Assembly: GCA_023262185.1 (NCBI GenBank)
Contig: JALRDO010000015.1
Coordinates: forward strand, 1-45,012
DNA length: 45,012 bases
Direction of reading: 5' to 3'
From: Flavobacteriaceae bacterium
GTDB lineage: Bacteria; Bacteroidota; Bacteroidia; Flavobacteriales; Flavobacteriaceae
The notes beneath the pieces are model-generated. The model ran no database searches. It saw only the letters and a program-made list of their open reading frames with translations, and was not told the origin of the DNA. This document shows, one piece after another, positions 27,527-34,263 of this stretch. The translations under genes were made by a program, and so were the position numbers. How positions within the stretch are numbered: position 1 is the first letter of the stretch; each line of letters starts with the position of its first letter.

Positions 27527-28150
27527 CTAGTCTTCTTGAATCTCAGACGGAGTTTCTGAAAGTTCGAGCACACCGCTCGTTTGAAGGGCCTCAAAGGTCG
27601 AGAAATCACGGCTAAACTGCATGCCTTTACCTGTCATCTCGGTTTTCTCTTCGGGGTTCTCATATCGAAAATCACTCTCGCTGTAGACCCAAGCCAACTC
27701 TCTATCCCAGTAGAGCTGGTCAGTAAAGAGCCTCTTGCCATCGAAAGAATACACCTTTACGTCACTCATAAGATTGAGAATGCCCGTTTCTAAGTAATAC
27801 AAGGCAGAGTCTGCCACCACCTCAGTAGGCTGATTTTGATCATTGTATAATGTGATCTCTATCCCCTCAGGAAAACGCTGAAAACGAAACGCACGGTTCT
27901 CGTAGTTCTCATTTCGATTGCTCTCTAAAACCGCCACCACTCGGGTTGAATCAGATTCAATAAGATCTATTGGGCGAACAGACTCGGTGTAATACAACTT
28001 GAGGTTCTCTGAAATCGCAGCAGGTAAGCGGCGTTCTTCACTACTCAATTCGGGATTTTTAAACGAATCAGTACAGCTTAAAAGAACGCAAGCCACGGCG
28101 AAAGCCGTGGCTTGGAATCTTATGGATGTAGATACGCCCTTAACGAGCAT
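27527..28150 (-). CDS. lptC: LPS export protein LptC
   Basis: Periplasmic bridge component that passes lipopolysaccharide from the LptBFG transporter to LptA-like proteins. The 207-residue product begins with a lipoprotein-like signal (LLSC, Cys26) and has the LptC fold signatures: beta-strand rich RFPEGIEITLYNDQNQPTEV, ADSALYYLETGILNLMSDV and a VYSFDGKRLFTDQLYWDR segment. Bacteroidota LptC proteins are often lipid-anchored like this one. A perfect 11-bp hairpin lies in codons 13-21. It starts four bases after the TPR gene. Confidence 0.88.
   Translation of the reverse strand: MLVKGVSTSIRFQATAFAVACVLLSCTDSFKNPELSSEERRLPAAISENLKLYYTESVRPIDLIESDSTRVVAVLESNRNENYENRAFRFQRFPEGIEITLYNDQNQPTEVVADSALYYLETGILNLMSDVKVYSFDGKRLFTDQLYWDRELAWVYSESDFRYENPEEKTEMTGKGMQFSRDFSTFEALQTSGVLELSETPSEIQED
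28089..28114. other. Perfect 11-bp inverted repeat inside lptC
   Basis: CAAGCCACGGC at 28089-28099 is the exact reverse complement of 28104-28114, with a four-base loop (GAAA on the plus strand, TTTC in the lptC mRNA). It covers the signal-peptide codons 13-21. There is no T run after it, so it is not a standard terminator. Confidence 0.8.
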
Positions 28151-28154
28151 GATC

Positions 28155-29525
28155 TTATAATGATGGGATGGTCACCGAACCACCTACCCAACATGAGAAG
28201 GTGATTACCTCACCGGCTCTTCCTGAATTGAAGATATCGGTTTTTGATGGCGCCTTAGCGTTGTACGATTCAACCGCTTTATCGGCTGTACTTCTAAGCG
28301 ATGGATCTACACGACCGGCACGATCAGCGGTCTTCGCTGCCAACCAGTAAACTGCTCTCTTATCGAATTGCGTCTCACCGCACTCGTTTGCGCTATCAGC
28401 ATAAAGCGCCGCTTGCAACAAATACGCTCTACCATTTGATGGGTTCGCTTTGATTGCTTGATTTAGGTAATTGCGCGCCTGAACTTTATTGTTTTTTCGA
28501 ACAATGGTTGCAATCTTGTAAAGAATGTTTGAACGCTTGTATGGATCTGTCTCCAGCTCTGCTGATTTATTAAAGTCAGCAAGTGCTCCCTGAATGTCTC
28601 CAGCCTTTTGCTTTAAAGTTCCTCCGTACAGGTAGGCATCCGCTGATGGTTCTAGCGCAATCTGGGCTTCGAATAACTTTCTAAACATAGGTGAGTCGGT
28701 ACAGTCTTTACCGAACATACGGCCTACAGCACTCTTCACCCAGCCTATATCGGTCTTACGAGCCTCATAGCTTTTCTCGTATAGTGGAACAAGGTTCTCG
28801 CAATCTGCAAGAGCACCTAGCTTCACGTCGACACTCGCAGCAACCTTACCGAACGAACCCGAATTGGTACTGTACACCTCAAGGCGCCTTTTGTCTTTGT
28901 CAGAAATCGATCCGTCTTCTTCTAGTGGAAGCAATTTGGCAATCTCATCTGTTAAAGACTTATTCTCTTCTTCTAGCTTGGCCACAACCTCATCGTATAC
29001 CTCGAAAACATCCTGCAACTCGCGCTTACCAGCAGTGTTTAGGTCTACCAGGCTAGAGAAATACAAGTAAAGGGCTTGAGGGTTTGAGAAGTTAGCACGG
29101 TCAGCCTTGAAGGCTTGATCGAGTTGACTGAAAATCTGCTCATCGTCGATGAGTTGCTCTGAACGCTGAAGCAGTACTTTGTCGATGACTACAGAGGCAA
29201 GCGGATAGCGACTCGGAAAATACTTCATCGCATCATCGTAAACCTTTAGAAGCATTGCAGTGTGCGCTGCACGCTCTTCTCCTTCAGAGTTTTCAATCTT
29301 ATGCTTTAAGATACGCTCTCCATAGAGGTAGTTTGCACGGTTGAGCTCTGGACAAGTCTCATAGGTAAACTTCCATGGCTCGTAGGCTGCATCGTAGTTT
29401 TTAACTTTTGCACTTTCTACGTAAATAGAAAGATTGGTCACACACTCTTGATTCTGAGCTTGGCCAAAGGCCATAGAAAAGACCAACGACAAAGCCATGA
29501 CAGCAAAAAATACATTCTTTCTCAT
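28155..29525 (-). CDS. Secreted/periplasmic tetratricopeptide-repeat protein
   Basis: A 456-residue protein with a Sec signal peptide (MRKNVFFAVMALSLVFSMAFGQA). The middle is helical, and residues of about 290-390 contain TPR units (ADAYLYGGTLKQKAGDIQG, LADFNKSAELETDPYKRSN, ARNYLNQAIKANPSNGRAY). Several Cys residues are scattered. Its gene order next to an outer-membrane protein, lptC and the PpiD-like protein is conserved in Bacteroidota. This hints at an envelope-assembly or scaffold role, but the exact function is not known. It lies 45 bases after the outer-membrane protein gene. Confidence 0.82.
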   Translation of the reverse strand: MRKNVFFAVMALSLVFSMAFGQAQNQECVTNLSIYVESAKVKNYDAAYEPWKFTYETCPELNRANYLYGERILKHKIENSEGEERAAHTAMLLKVYDDAMKYFPSRYPLASVVIDKVLLQRSEQLIDDEQIFSQLDQAFKADRANFSNPQALYLYFSSLVDLNTAGKRELQDVFEVYDEVVAKLEEENKSLTDEIAKLLPLEEDGSISDKDKRRLEVYSTNSGSFGKVAASVDVKLGALADCENLVPLYEKSYEARKTDIGWVKSAVGRMFGKDCTDSPMFRKLFEAQIALEPSADAYLYGGTLKQKAGDIQGALADFNKSAELETDPYKRSNILYKIATIVRKNNKVQARNYLNQAIKANPSNGRAYLLQAALYADSANECGETQFDKRAVYWLAAKTADRAGRVDPSLRSTADKAVESYNAKAPSKTDIFNSGRAGEVITFSCWVGGSVTIPSL

Positions 29526-29575
29526 AACGGTTTGTGTTAGTGATTTTAAGGTCGTGAAAATACTATTTTTTGAGG

Positions 29576-30871
29576 TTAATTAATTCTTCTTTTAACAAAC
29601 CAGCGATCATTTAACGATAATCCAATATTTATGCCAAAAAAAGATTCTTTCAATAGTCCATTATTCGTGGTTCCTCGACTTCCATATTCAAGGGCCACAT
29701 TGATACTTGAAAAACGGTCGGCAGAAGTGCTCCCCATCGGAAGGCTAAAGCCCATTGAACCCACCACCATTTCTATAGGAGTCTGATTCAAACGGAGCCC
29801 TGTATCTTCAATGCGCAATCCGGCTCGGTAGGTCACACGATTCAATATGCCGTTCAAGGCATTGTAGTTCGGGACAAAGTATCCTCCTACCTTCAGACTC
29901 GTAGCCATCTCATAACTGCTATTCACAGGTTCAATGAACTCATTCTTGAAAAAACTCATGTCTTGAGTCGCGTATTCAGCTCCGATGAACCAATGAAATG
30001 GTTTACCTAGTCCAAAACCAAGCGTGGTTTTCGAAGGCATTTCAATTTGAGAGTTTTCTAGGCTGCCCAGATCTACATTGAACACCTCACGGTCGGCTCC
30101 TGTAGAAACCAAAAAGCTCCCGAAGATCTGCTCGTTAGATGCATCTAATTGATACGCAAAATCATAAACGGCAGAGGTGTGAAGATTCAACTTACTCTGT
30201 TTGAATTTAAAAGGAATAGTAACCGTTAGAGCTGAAGTATAATCGATTCCTTTGATTCTTGAAAAGCGCTGGTCTGAGGTACCAAATTGCACCTGATCCG
30301 ATGCCTGAAGCCTTCTGGATTCTTTAGTCCCCCAATTATAATGCGCCAAGACTCCCGCATTAACCCCTTTAAATAACTGATAGCCCAGAGAGGCAAAAAC
30401 ACGGTTGATTCCTCCGCTACCCTCAAAAGTAGTGCGAACGGTGTCGGTTAGCATGCTAAGGCGCGTCTGTCCTATTTGATAACTCGTGGCCGAATAAGGC
30501 ATGATTCCAAATGAAAAAGCACCTTTAGGGCTTAACGGAAGGGCCAAGGCCAAATAATCTAAATTGGTAATATGCCCCCTATCGACTTTAGTATCATCAA
30601 TCTGTTCTTCAAGTGAACTGAGGACAGATGCTCTGCGATTGGCTCCAACCGCATAGGTGGTTAGTCTCAGATTCGCTAAAGCCGCTGGATTCTGCAAATT
30701 CATATGGATGCTGTCTCCTAGCATACTCACTCCTGCCATTCCGCGGTTTTCAATCAACGATTTAGGGGCCACATCTCCCAATCCGAAATACGAATAGGGT
30801 GAGAAGGTCCCTTGCTGGGCCGACATAAAACTCACTAGAAAAAGGGCAATTAGCGAAAAACGCAACTTCAT
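29576..30871 (-). CDS. Outer-membrane beta-barrel protein
   Basis: A protein of 431 residues from the ATG at 30871, with a signal peptide (MKLRFSLIALFLVSFMSAQ). It begins GTFSPYSYFGLGDV, has NLQNPAALANL like FadL/OmpP1 barrels, alternating hydrophobic strands, and ends in an aromatic strand (LSLNDRWFVKRRIN). The start at 30871 overlaps the coaX stop as TAATG, a coupling seen elsewhere in this window; another ATG lies two codons earlier at 30877. The substrate is unknown. A long-chain lipid or hydrophobic transport role is only a possibility from the weak FadL resemblance. Confidence 0.82.
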   Translation of the reverse strand: MKLRFSLIALFLVSFMSAQQGTFSPYSYFGLGDVAPKSLIENRGMAGVSMLGDSIHMNLQNPAALANLRLTTYAVGANRRASVLSSLEEQIDDTKVDRGHITNLDYLALALPLSPKGAFSFGIMPYSATSYQIGQTRLSMLTDTVRTTFEGSGGINRVFASLGYQLFKGVNAGVLAHYNWGTKESRRLQASDQVQFGTSDQRFSRIKGIDYTSALTVTIPFKFKQSKLNLHTSAVYDFAYQLDASNEQIFGSFLVSTGADREVFNVDLGSLENSQIEMPSKTTLGFGLGKPFHWFIGAEYATQDMSFFKNEFIEPVNSSYEMATSLKVGGYFVPNYNALNGILNRVTYRAGLRIEDTGLRLNQTPIEMVVGSMGFSLPMGSTSADRFSSINVALEYGSRGTTNNGLLKESFFGINIGLSLNDRWFVKRRIN

Positions 30872-31602
30872 TACCATATTGAATTGTACTCAAGAAGCTC
30901 GTGCAAACCTTCTAAGAGGAAATTAGAATGCGCAAATATGCAGTTTTTTAGGCGTTTGCCAAAAATTTCGGCGTCTCCGCCTGTTAAAATGACTGTTAAA
31001 TCTTCAAAGCGCTTACGGTACGCTTTAATAAGTTCTTGGAGCTCTCCGACCACCCCATTATAGGCTCCGATTTGCATGCAACTCGCCGTGGTGTCTCCGA
31101 GCACCGTCATGGGTTCACTAGGCTGAAGCGAAGGCAACTTACTCGTAAACTCGTGCATAGCCTCTACCCGCATGCGCCAGCCAGGACTAATGGCACCGCC
31201 CACGTAGCGCTCACCGCCTTCAAGCAAATCATAAGTGATACAACTCCCAAGGTCAATGACCAGCACGTTCTTACCCGGATGATTGCGATATGCAGCCGCC
31301 ATTAAGGCCTTTCGGTCAGCTCCTAAGGTTTCTTTGCTCTGATAATCATTCTCAAACATCAACTGGGTGTGTTCGTCTACCCAAACTACCTCCTTGAGAG
31401 AATCAAGGACCTCAACCAGGCCTTCGGGCTCATCGCCCACCGTACTCACTATCGCTCTGTCGATCAGCTTGAATTCAGACAGAATCCCTCTAACCCCGTC
31501 CACTAGACTATGCGAGTAATAGGCCTTCACCTCAAGGCAGTTTTTTGAGGCAAATACTGCCACTTTAGAACGGGTGTTTCCGATGTCGATAACGAGATCC
31601 AT
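30871..31602 (-). CDS. coaX: Type III pantothenate kinase CoaX
   Basis: First enzyme of coenzyme A synthesis, phosphorylating pantothenate; it is the feedback-insensitive type III form. The 243-residue product shows the ASKHA fold motifs: LVIDIGNTRSKVAVF at the N-terminus, LGADRKALM, VIDLGSCITYDLL, GGAISPGWRMRVEAMHEFTS and VILTGGDAE. Length is typical. It starts the minus-strand run and is translationally coupled to the outer-membrane protein gene. Its 5' region shares the 114-base gap with the divergent tRNA-Phe promoter. Confidence 0.95.
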   Translation of the reverse strand: MDLVIDIGNTRSKVAVFASKNCLEVKAYYSHSLVDGVRGILSEFKLIDRAIVSTVGDEPEGLVEVLDSLKEVVWVDEHTQLMFENDYQSKETLGADRKALMAAAYRNHPGKNVLVIDLGSCITYDLLEGGERYVGGAISPGWRMRVEAMHEFTSKLPSLQPSEPMTVLGDTTASCMQIGAYNGVVGELQELIKAYRKRFEDLTVILTGGDAEIFGKRLKNCIFAHSNFLLEGLHELLEYNSIW

Positions 31603-31675
31603 GGCTTAAAGATCGCAAATGCTGACCAGCCCTCACATTTTGGATCCATTTATTTTCAAATCGTGAAATATCAGT

Positions 31676-31683
31676 TATATTTG
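31676..31683 (+). promoter_or_regulatory. -7 box (TATATTTG) for tRNA-Phe
   Basis: An exact TAnnTTTG box lies 33 bases before the first base of mature tRNA-Phe, giving a short 5' leader. The -33 region (near 31653) is T-rich but lacks a clean TTG. Confidence 0.55.
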
Positions 31684-31688
31684 CACCC

Positions 31689-31706
31689 GCTTGAATCAGT
31701 TCAAGC
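31689..31706 (+). other. Hairpin in the tRNA-Phe leader
   Basis: GCTTGAA-TCAG-TTCAAGC is a perfect 7-bp inverted repeat between the tRNA promoter and the mature 5' end. It is probably part of the precursor leader removed by RNase P, or an operator. Confidence 0.5.
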
Positions 31707-31716
31707 CTTATTGAGA

Positions 31717-31789
31717 GGTACCTTAGCTCAGTTGGTAGAGCAATGGACTGAAAATCCATGTGTCCCTGGTTCGATTCCTGGAGGTACCA
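31717..31789 (+). tRNA. tRNA-Phe (anticodon GAA)
   Basis: A full 73-base cloverleaf: the acceptor stem GGTACCT pairs with AGGTACC, the D arm is TAGCTCAGTTGGTAGAGCA, the anticodon stem ATGGA/TCCAT closes loop CTGAAAA with anticodon GAA at 31750-31752, and the T arm contains GGTTCGATTCC. The discriminator is A; CCA is not encoded and must be added. An open frame on the opposite strand across this gene is spurious. Confidence 0.97.
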
Positions 31790-31799
31790 CTTAAAGCAC

Positions 31800-31831
31800 A
31801 AAAAGCTCATCCGAAAGGATGGGCTTTTGTC
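31800..31831 (+). terminator. Hairpin terminator after tRNA-Phe
   Basis: The arm 31801-31812 pairs with 31817-31828 (12 bp, one G-U) around a GAAA tetraloop, with A and T flanks forming the stem base. The T residues at 31825-31828 also belong to a competing longer helix (see the composite structure). Confidence 0.75.
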
Positions 31832-31884
31832 GTTTTAAGGCACGAGCCAAGCTTGCTTGAGTGAGTGTCTGAAGACGACAAAAG

Positions 31885-31916
31885 AATGCCCGCTCAATGC
31901 GGGCATTAGCTTTTTG
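31885..31916 (+). terminator. Second hairpin terminator downstream of tRNA-Phe
   Basis: A perfect 9-bp stem (AATGCCCGC with GCGGGCATT, loop TCAAT) is followed by AGCTTTTTG. It would stop transcription passing the first hairpin, or transcription of a small RNA in between. Confidence 0.75.
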
Positions 31917-31930
31917 TATTTTCAGGTTAG

Positions 31931-31971
31931 GTACCAAAGGAACACCGAGCGAATCGAGGTATCTCCTGGGT
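31931..31971. repeat. Probable copy of a flavobacterial interspersed repeat
   Basis: The segment containing ACACCGAGCGAATCGAGGTA followed by TCTCCTGG strongly resembles the short repeat of the type CACCGAGCG(A)AGTCGAGGTATCTC that is scattered in intergenic DNA of many Flavobacteria. Only one copy was noticed in this window, so the repeat nature rests on recall. Confidence 0.45.
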
Positions 31972-32015
31972 TACAACCATCTGATTGCTAGTTTGTTGAT
32001 CTCAAAAATAATTTC

Positions 32016-32045
32016 ATTGAATTTTAATAAACTCAATTATTTTTG
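32016..32045 (+). promoter_or_regulatory. Bacteroidota-type promoter for the 73-residue lipoprotein
   Basis: An ATTG at 32016-32019 and TATTTTTG at 32038-32045 (18-base spacer) match the -33 and -7 boxes. A second weaker box, TATTTTCG, lies at 32049-32056. The ATG follows at 32085. Confidence 0.5.
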
Positions 32046-32084
32046 AATTATTTTCGCAAGCTTTTAATGCAAATATCAAAAAAG

Positions 32085-32306
32085 ATGAAAAAAACAATTC
32101 TAATAATGGCCGTTGTATTTGGTGCAGTGGCATGCTCGGGCAAATCAACTACTCCTTCTACAGAAGGAGTACAAGAGGCTCAAGAAATTCAAGTTGAGGT
32201 AATTGATTCAACATCAGTTAGCACAGAAACTGAATGGGAAGCTACTGAAGAGGTCATTTCAGAAGAGACCAGTGAAGAAACTGCAACTGAAGCTAGCTCT
32301 AACTAG
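32085..32306 (+). CDS. Small acidic lipoprotein
   Basis: A 73-residue protein from the ATG at 32085: a lipoprotein signal (MKKTILIMAVVFGAVACSG, Cys17) and a short mature part that is almost all Thr, Ser and Glu. No domain is recognised; low-complexity acidic lipoproteins of this kind are common in Bacteroidota and of unknown role. An upstream in-frame TTG at 32043 lies inside the promoter and is not preferred. It is a single-gene unit: a promoter lies upstream and a perfect terminator hairpin downstream. Confidence 0.75.
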   Translation: MKKTILIMAVVFGAVACSGKSTTPSTEGVQEAQEIQVEVIDSTSVSTETEWEATEEVISEETSEETATEASSN

Positions 32307-32323
32307 TTTAGTACTTCGAAAGT

Positions 32324-32358
32324 AAAGAGCCCATCCGAAAAGATGGGCTCTTTTGTTT
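32324..32358 (+). terminator. Intrinsic terminator after the small lipoprotein gene
   Basis: A perfect 12-bp stem (32324-32335 with 32342-32353, loop CGAAAA) is followed by TTGTTTTA. It closely resembles the hairpin at 31800-31831 (shared CATCCGAAA and GATGGGCT). Confidence 0.92.
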
Positions 32359-32411
32359 TACCTATATTATAATTGAGGAAATTATTGCTCAGATAAGAAC
32401 GCGCTTTAAAA

Positions 32412-32774
32412 TCACAAGCTAAAATAGTACGTCTGTCCACCAAAGTCATACTTGTAAATATTCCCTTGTTCTGTTACACCCCTAAAATACACACGAGCCC
32501 AACTCATCCCATTCTTCACTTGAACCTGCAGAACTTTATACCCTTCACCATCTGTTAATTTTTGAGCTCTAACTCGAATATTCATCGAAAAATTACCCAC
32601 GTAACCATTTCCAGTTGAAAAATTACCTACTGCGCTTAGATCTGTTGAGGCAGAAATATTAAACCATTCAGGCTTGTTTTCATTAATTGATTCTATAGAG
32701 TTTTTTGAGGTAGAACAACCCAGTTGAAATATCAATAATGAAAGTCCAACGAAAAGCGAGAATCTCTTTAACAT
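32412..32774 (-). CDS. Hypothetical lipoprotein
   Basis: A 120-residue protein with a lipoprotein signal (LIFQLGCSTS, Cys20). The mature part is short and beta-rich (VGNFSMNIRVRAQKLTDGEG, YKVLQVQVKNGMSWARVYF) and ends in YKYDFGGQTYYFSL. No family is recognised. It is the only minus-strand gene among the small accessory genes; it faces the terminator of the 73-residue lipoprotein and is divergent from the winged-helix cluster. The 199-base gap upstream is AT-rich and holds a 7-bp inverted repeat (TAAGCCG/CGGCTTA) near 32820-32851. Confidence 0.68.
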   Translation of the reverse strand: MLKRFSLFVGLSLLIFQLGCSTSKNSIESINENKPEWFNISASTDLSAVGNFSTGNGYVGNFSMNIRVRAQKLTDGEGYKVLQVQVKNGMSWARVYFRGVTEQGNIYKYDFGGQTYYFSL

Positions 32775-32973
32775 ATTAAATTGAATAAGAAATTTATTTC
32801 GAAAGTTATAAAATAAAATAAGCCGCGAACCATAGAATTTATCTCGGCTTAATATTCATTTTAATAAATGCTATAAATAAAATGATTGAAGGTTGGCCCA
32901 GATCGAGTTTTTGTTAAATTCTGCTGTTCGAATAACTAAATTAGCCGCTGATATTGGAATAACAATATACCTA

Positions 32974-33210
32974 ATGAACACTAGCACAATAACGGGAAAA
33001 ATTTATCTTAAAATCTTTGATCTATTGAAGGCTCACCCGGAAGGTATTCAGTGGACTCAACTGAATAAAATGTTAGAGGAGGCCTATCCTGATTTTCATC
33101 CTAAAACTATAAATGGATGCGTTTGGAAGGTCACTGAGAAATTCCCAGATCTAGTCATCAAAGCTGAAAAAGGTCTTTTTAAATTTGTAGGAGAAAATTT
33201 CAATATATGA
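32974..33210 (+). CDS. Small winged-helix-like protein
   Basis: A 78-residue protein from the ATG at 32974; an upstream TTG at 32893 would add 27 residues of doubtful character. The sequence IYLKIFDLLKAHPEGIQWTQ, HPKTINGCVWKVTEKFPDLV and KAEKGLFKF looks like a winged helix of the kind found as small stand-alone proteins and at the N-terminus of Mrr-type restriction proteins. DNA binding is likely but not proven; no nuclease is attached. Its stop overlaps the ATG of the Kazal lipoprotein (ATGA), so the two are coupled. Confidence 0.65.
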   Translation: MNTSTITGKIYLKIFDLLKAHPEGIQWTQLNKMLEEAYPDFHPKTINGCVWKVTEKFPDLVIKAEKGLFKFVGENFNI

Positions 33211-33770
33211 GATCAGCATTAAAATATTTAATTTACGCAAGTTTTGCACTTCTTGCTTCATGTAATGTCGACAAACAGCAATATATAGAAAGTCTAGAAG
33301 GACAATGGATTTTAAAAAATGTTAGTTGTTATTGTTTTTTTGGTAATACTAATTTTTCTTTAAATCAACTTTGGATAGATCAAGAGAAAGGAAAACTTCT
33401 TAGTAATGGACCTTCTCAAAACGCCTGGGGAATTTCAGATTTAAATAAGGCCTTAAATTTTTCCATTCAGGACAGTATACTAGCTATGGAAGGAACTGAC
33501 CGCGAGTATCGCTTAAGCCTTAAAAATAATCTACTATCTATTACATATCTAGATAATCCAGAGATTGCAGATGATGAAATTTCTTACATATTTGAAAAGG
33601 GCTCATCTGATTTGTCATGTGTTGACGTTGAATCTGTAAATAGTAATACCCCGTGCACCAAAGAATATATGCCAGTATGCGGATGTGATGGTGTTACTTA
33701 CAGCAATAAATGTGTCGCATTAAACTATGGAGGTGTAACTAATTATTCTGAAGGCACCTGCCCTAACTAA
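33207..33770 (+). CDS. Lipoprotein with C-terminal Kazal-type protease-inhibitor domain
   Basis: A 187-residue protein with a lipoprotein signal (FALLASC, Cys19). Residues 25-135 look like a lipocalin- or META-like small beta domain (SLEGQWILKNVSCYC, LWIDQEKGKLLSNG). The end (about 138-187) is a Kazal domain: PVCGCDGVTYSNKC with C150-x7-C158-x10-C169-x15-C185, plus Cys160 and Cys138. Kazal domains block serine proteases; here it would be displayed on the cell surface or in the periplasm. The gene is AT-rich against the core genes and is coupled to the winged-helix gene. Confidence 0.82.
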   Translation: MRSALKYLIYASFALLASCNVDKQQYIESLEGQWILKNVSCYCFFGNTNFSLNQLWIDQEKGKLLSNGPSQNAWGISDLNKALNFSIQDSILAMEGTDREYRLSLKNNLLSITYLDNPEIADDEISYIFEKGSSDLSCVDVESVNSNTPCTKEYMPVCGCDGVTYSNKCVALNYGGVTNYSEGTCPN

Positions 33771-33782
33771 TATTTCTTTTTT

Positions 33783-34250
33783 TTGAATAAGGTTTTTATC
33801 GCAATATTCATTAGCACTTTCTTAAGTGCAAATTCTCAATTAATTCTTCGAGATAACGAAGCTCCTATAGATATCCAAAAATTAGAAAGTAAAACTATCG
33901 CAGTTTCTGATATCAACACACTTGGACGCTACAGAAGTATGTATTACGACAAGGGTGAGATCAAGCTCTTCGCGACCAAAAAAATCAAAGAAAAATGGAA
34001 CAACCAGTGCAGCATCATCGATCACAATGTTCCGCTTAACGCAGGAGATACCGATAGACTCATTGCATTTTTTGAACGGTACGGATACCGCTTTGCCGGT
34101 CAAAAAAGTATTATTGATCAAAATGTTTTTAGTCAATACGGAGCAGAATTTTTCGGAATAAACCTTTCGCGCTCCGATATGCAATTTGAGGAGTACTCAA
34201 CCAATACTTTCACTTCACAACAGCTCTATCTCATCTTTAAAAAGAAATAG
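33783..34250 (+). CDS. Hypothetical secreted protein
   Basis: A 155-residue protein starting at TTG, twelve bases after the Kazal gene. Translation gives a signal peptide (MNKVFIAIFISTFLSANSQ) right from this TTG, which supports it; the T run before it may affect initiation. The mature protein (LILRDNEAPIDIQKLESKTI, LPLNAGDTDRLIAFFERYGY-like region, QLYLIFKKK) matches no family I recognise. Codon usage shifts to more GC in its middle (about 33900-34250). It is probably the third gene of a small cluster with the winged-helix and Kazal genes. Confidence 0.6.
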   Translation: MNKVFIAIFISTFLSANSQLILRDNEAPIDIQKLESKTIAVSDINTLGRYRSMYYDKGEIKLFATKKIKEKWNNQCSIIDHNVPLNAGDTDRLIAFFERYGYRFAGQKSIIDQNVFSQYGAEFFGINLSRSDMQFEEYSTNTFTSQQLYLIFKKK

Positions 34251-34263
34251 GTAGGTCCAAGTT

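Larger units (their letters stand above)
31800..31920 (+). ncRNA. Structured intergenic region with overlapping hairpins (possible attenuator or small RNA)
   Basis: Between tRNA-Phe and the small lipoprotein gene (protein-gene-free from 31603 to 32084) three helices are stacked. The first is the terminator 31801-31828. The second is a long-range helix CTTTTGTCGT (31824-31833) with ACGACAAAAG (31875-31884), extendable with a G-U pair to 13 bp. The third is a terminator-like stem 31885-31893/31899-31907. The second helix uses the T stretch of the first, so the two compete, as in terminator/antiterminator pairs. No open reading frame is present. Function is inferred from base pairing only. Confidence 0.4.

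Noticed and set aside
31565-31810. Open frame on the minus strand covering tRNA-Phe and the coaX 5' end
   Set aside because: It covers a complete tRNA cloverleaf and has no protein features.
31717-34250. Genomic island integrated at the 3' end of tRNA-Phe
   Set aside because: No integrase gene and no second copy of the tRNA 3' end were seen in the window; only the accessory gene content and composition suggest transfer.
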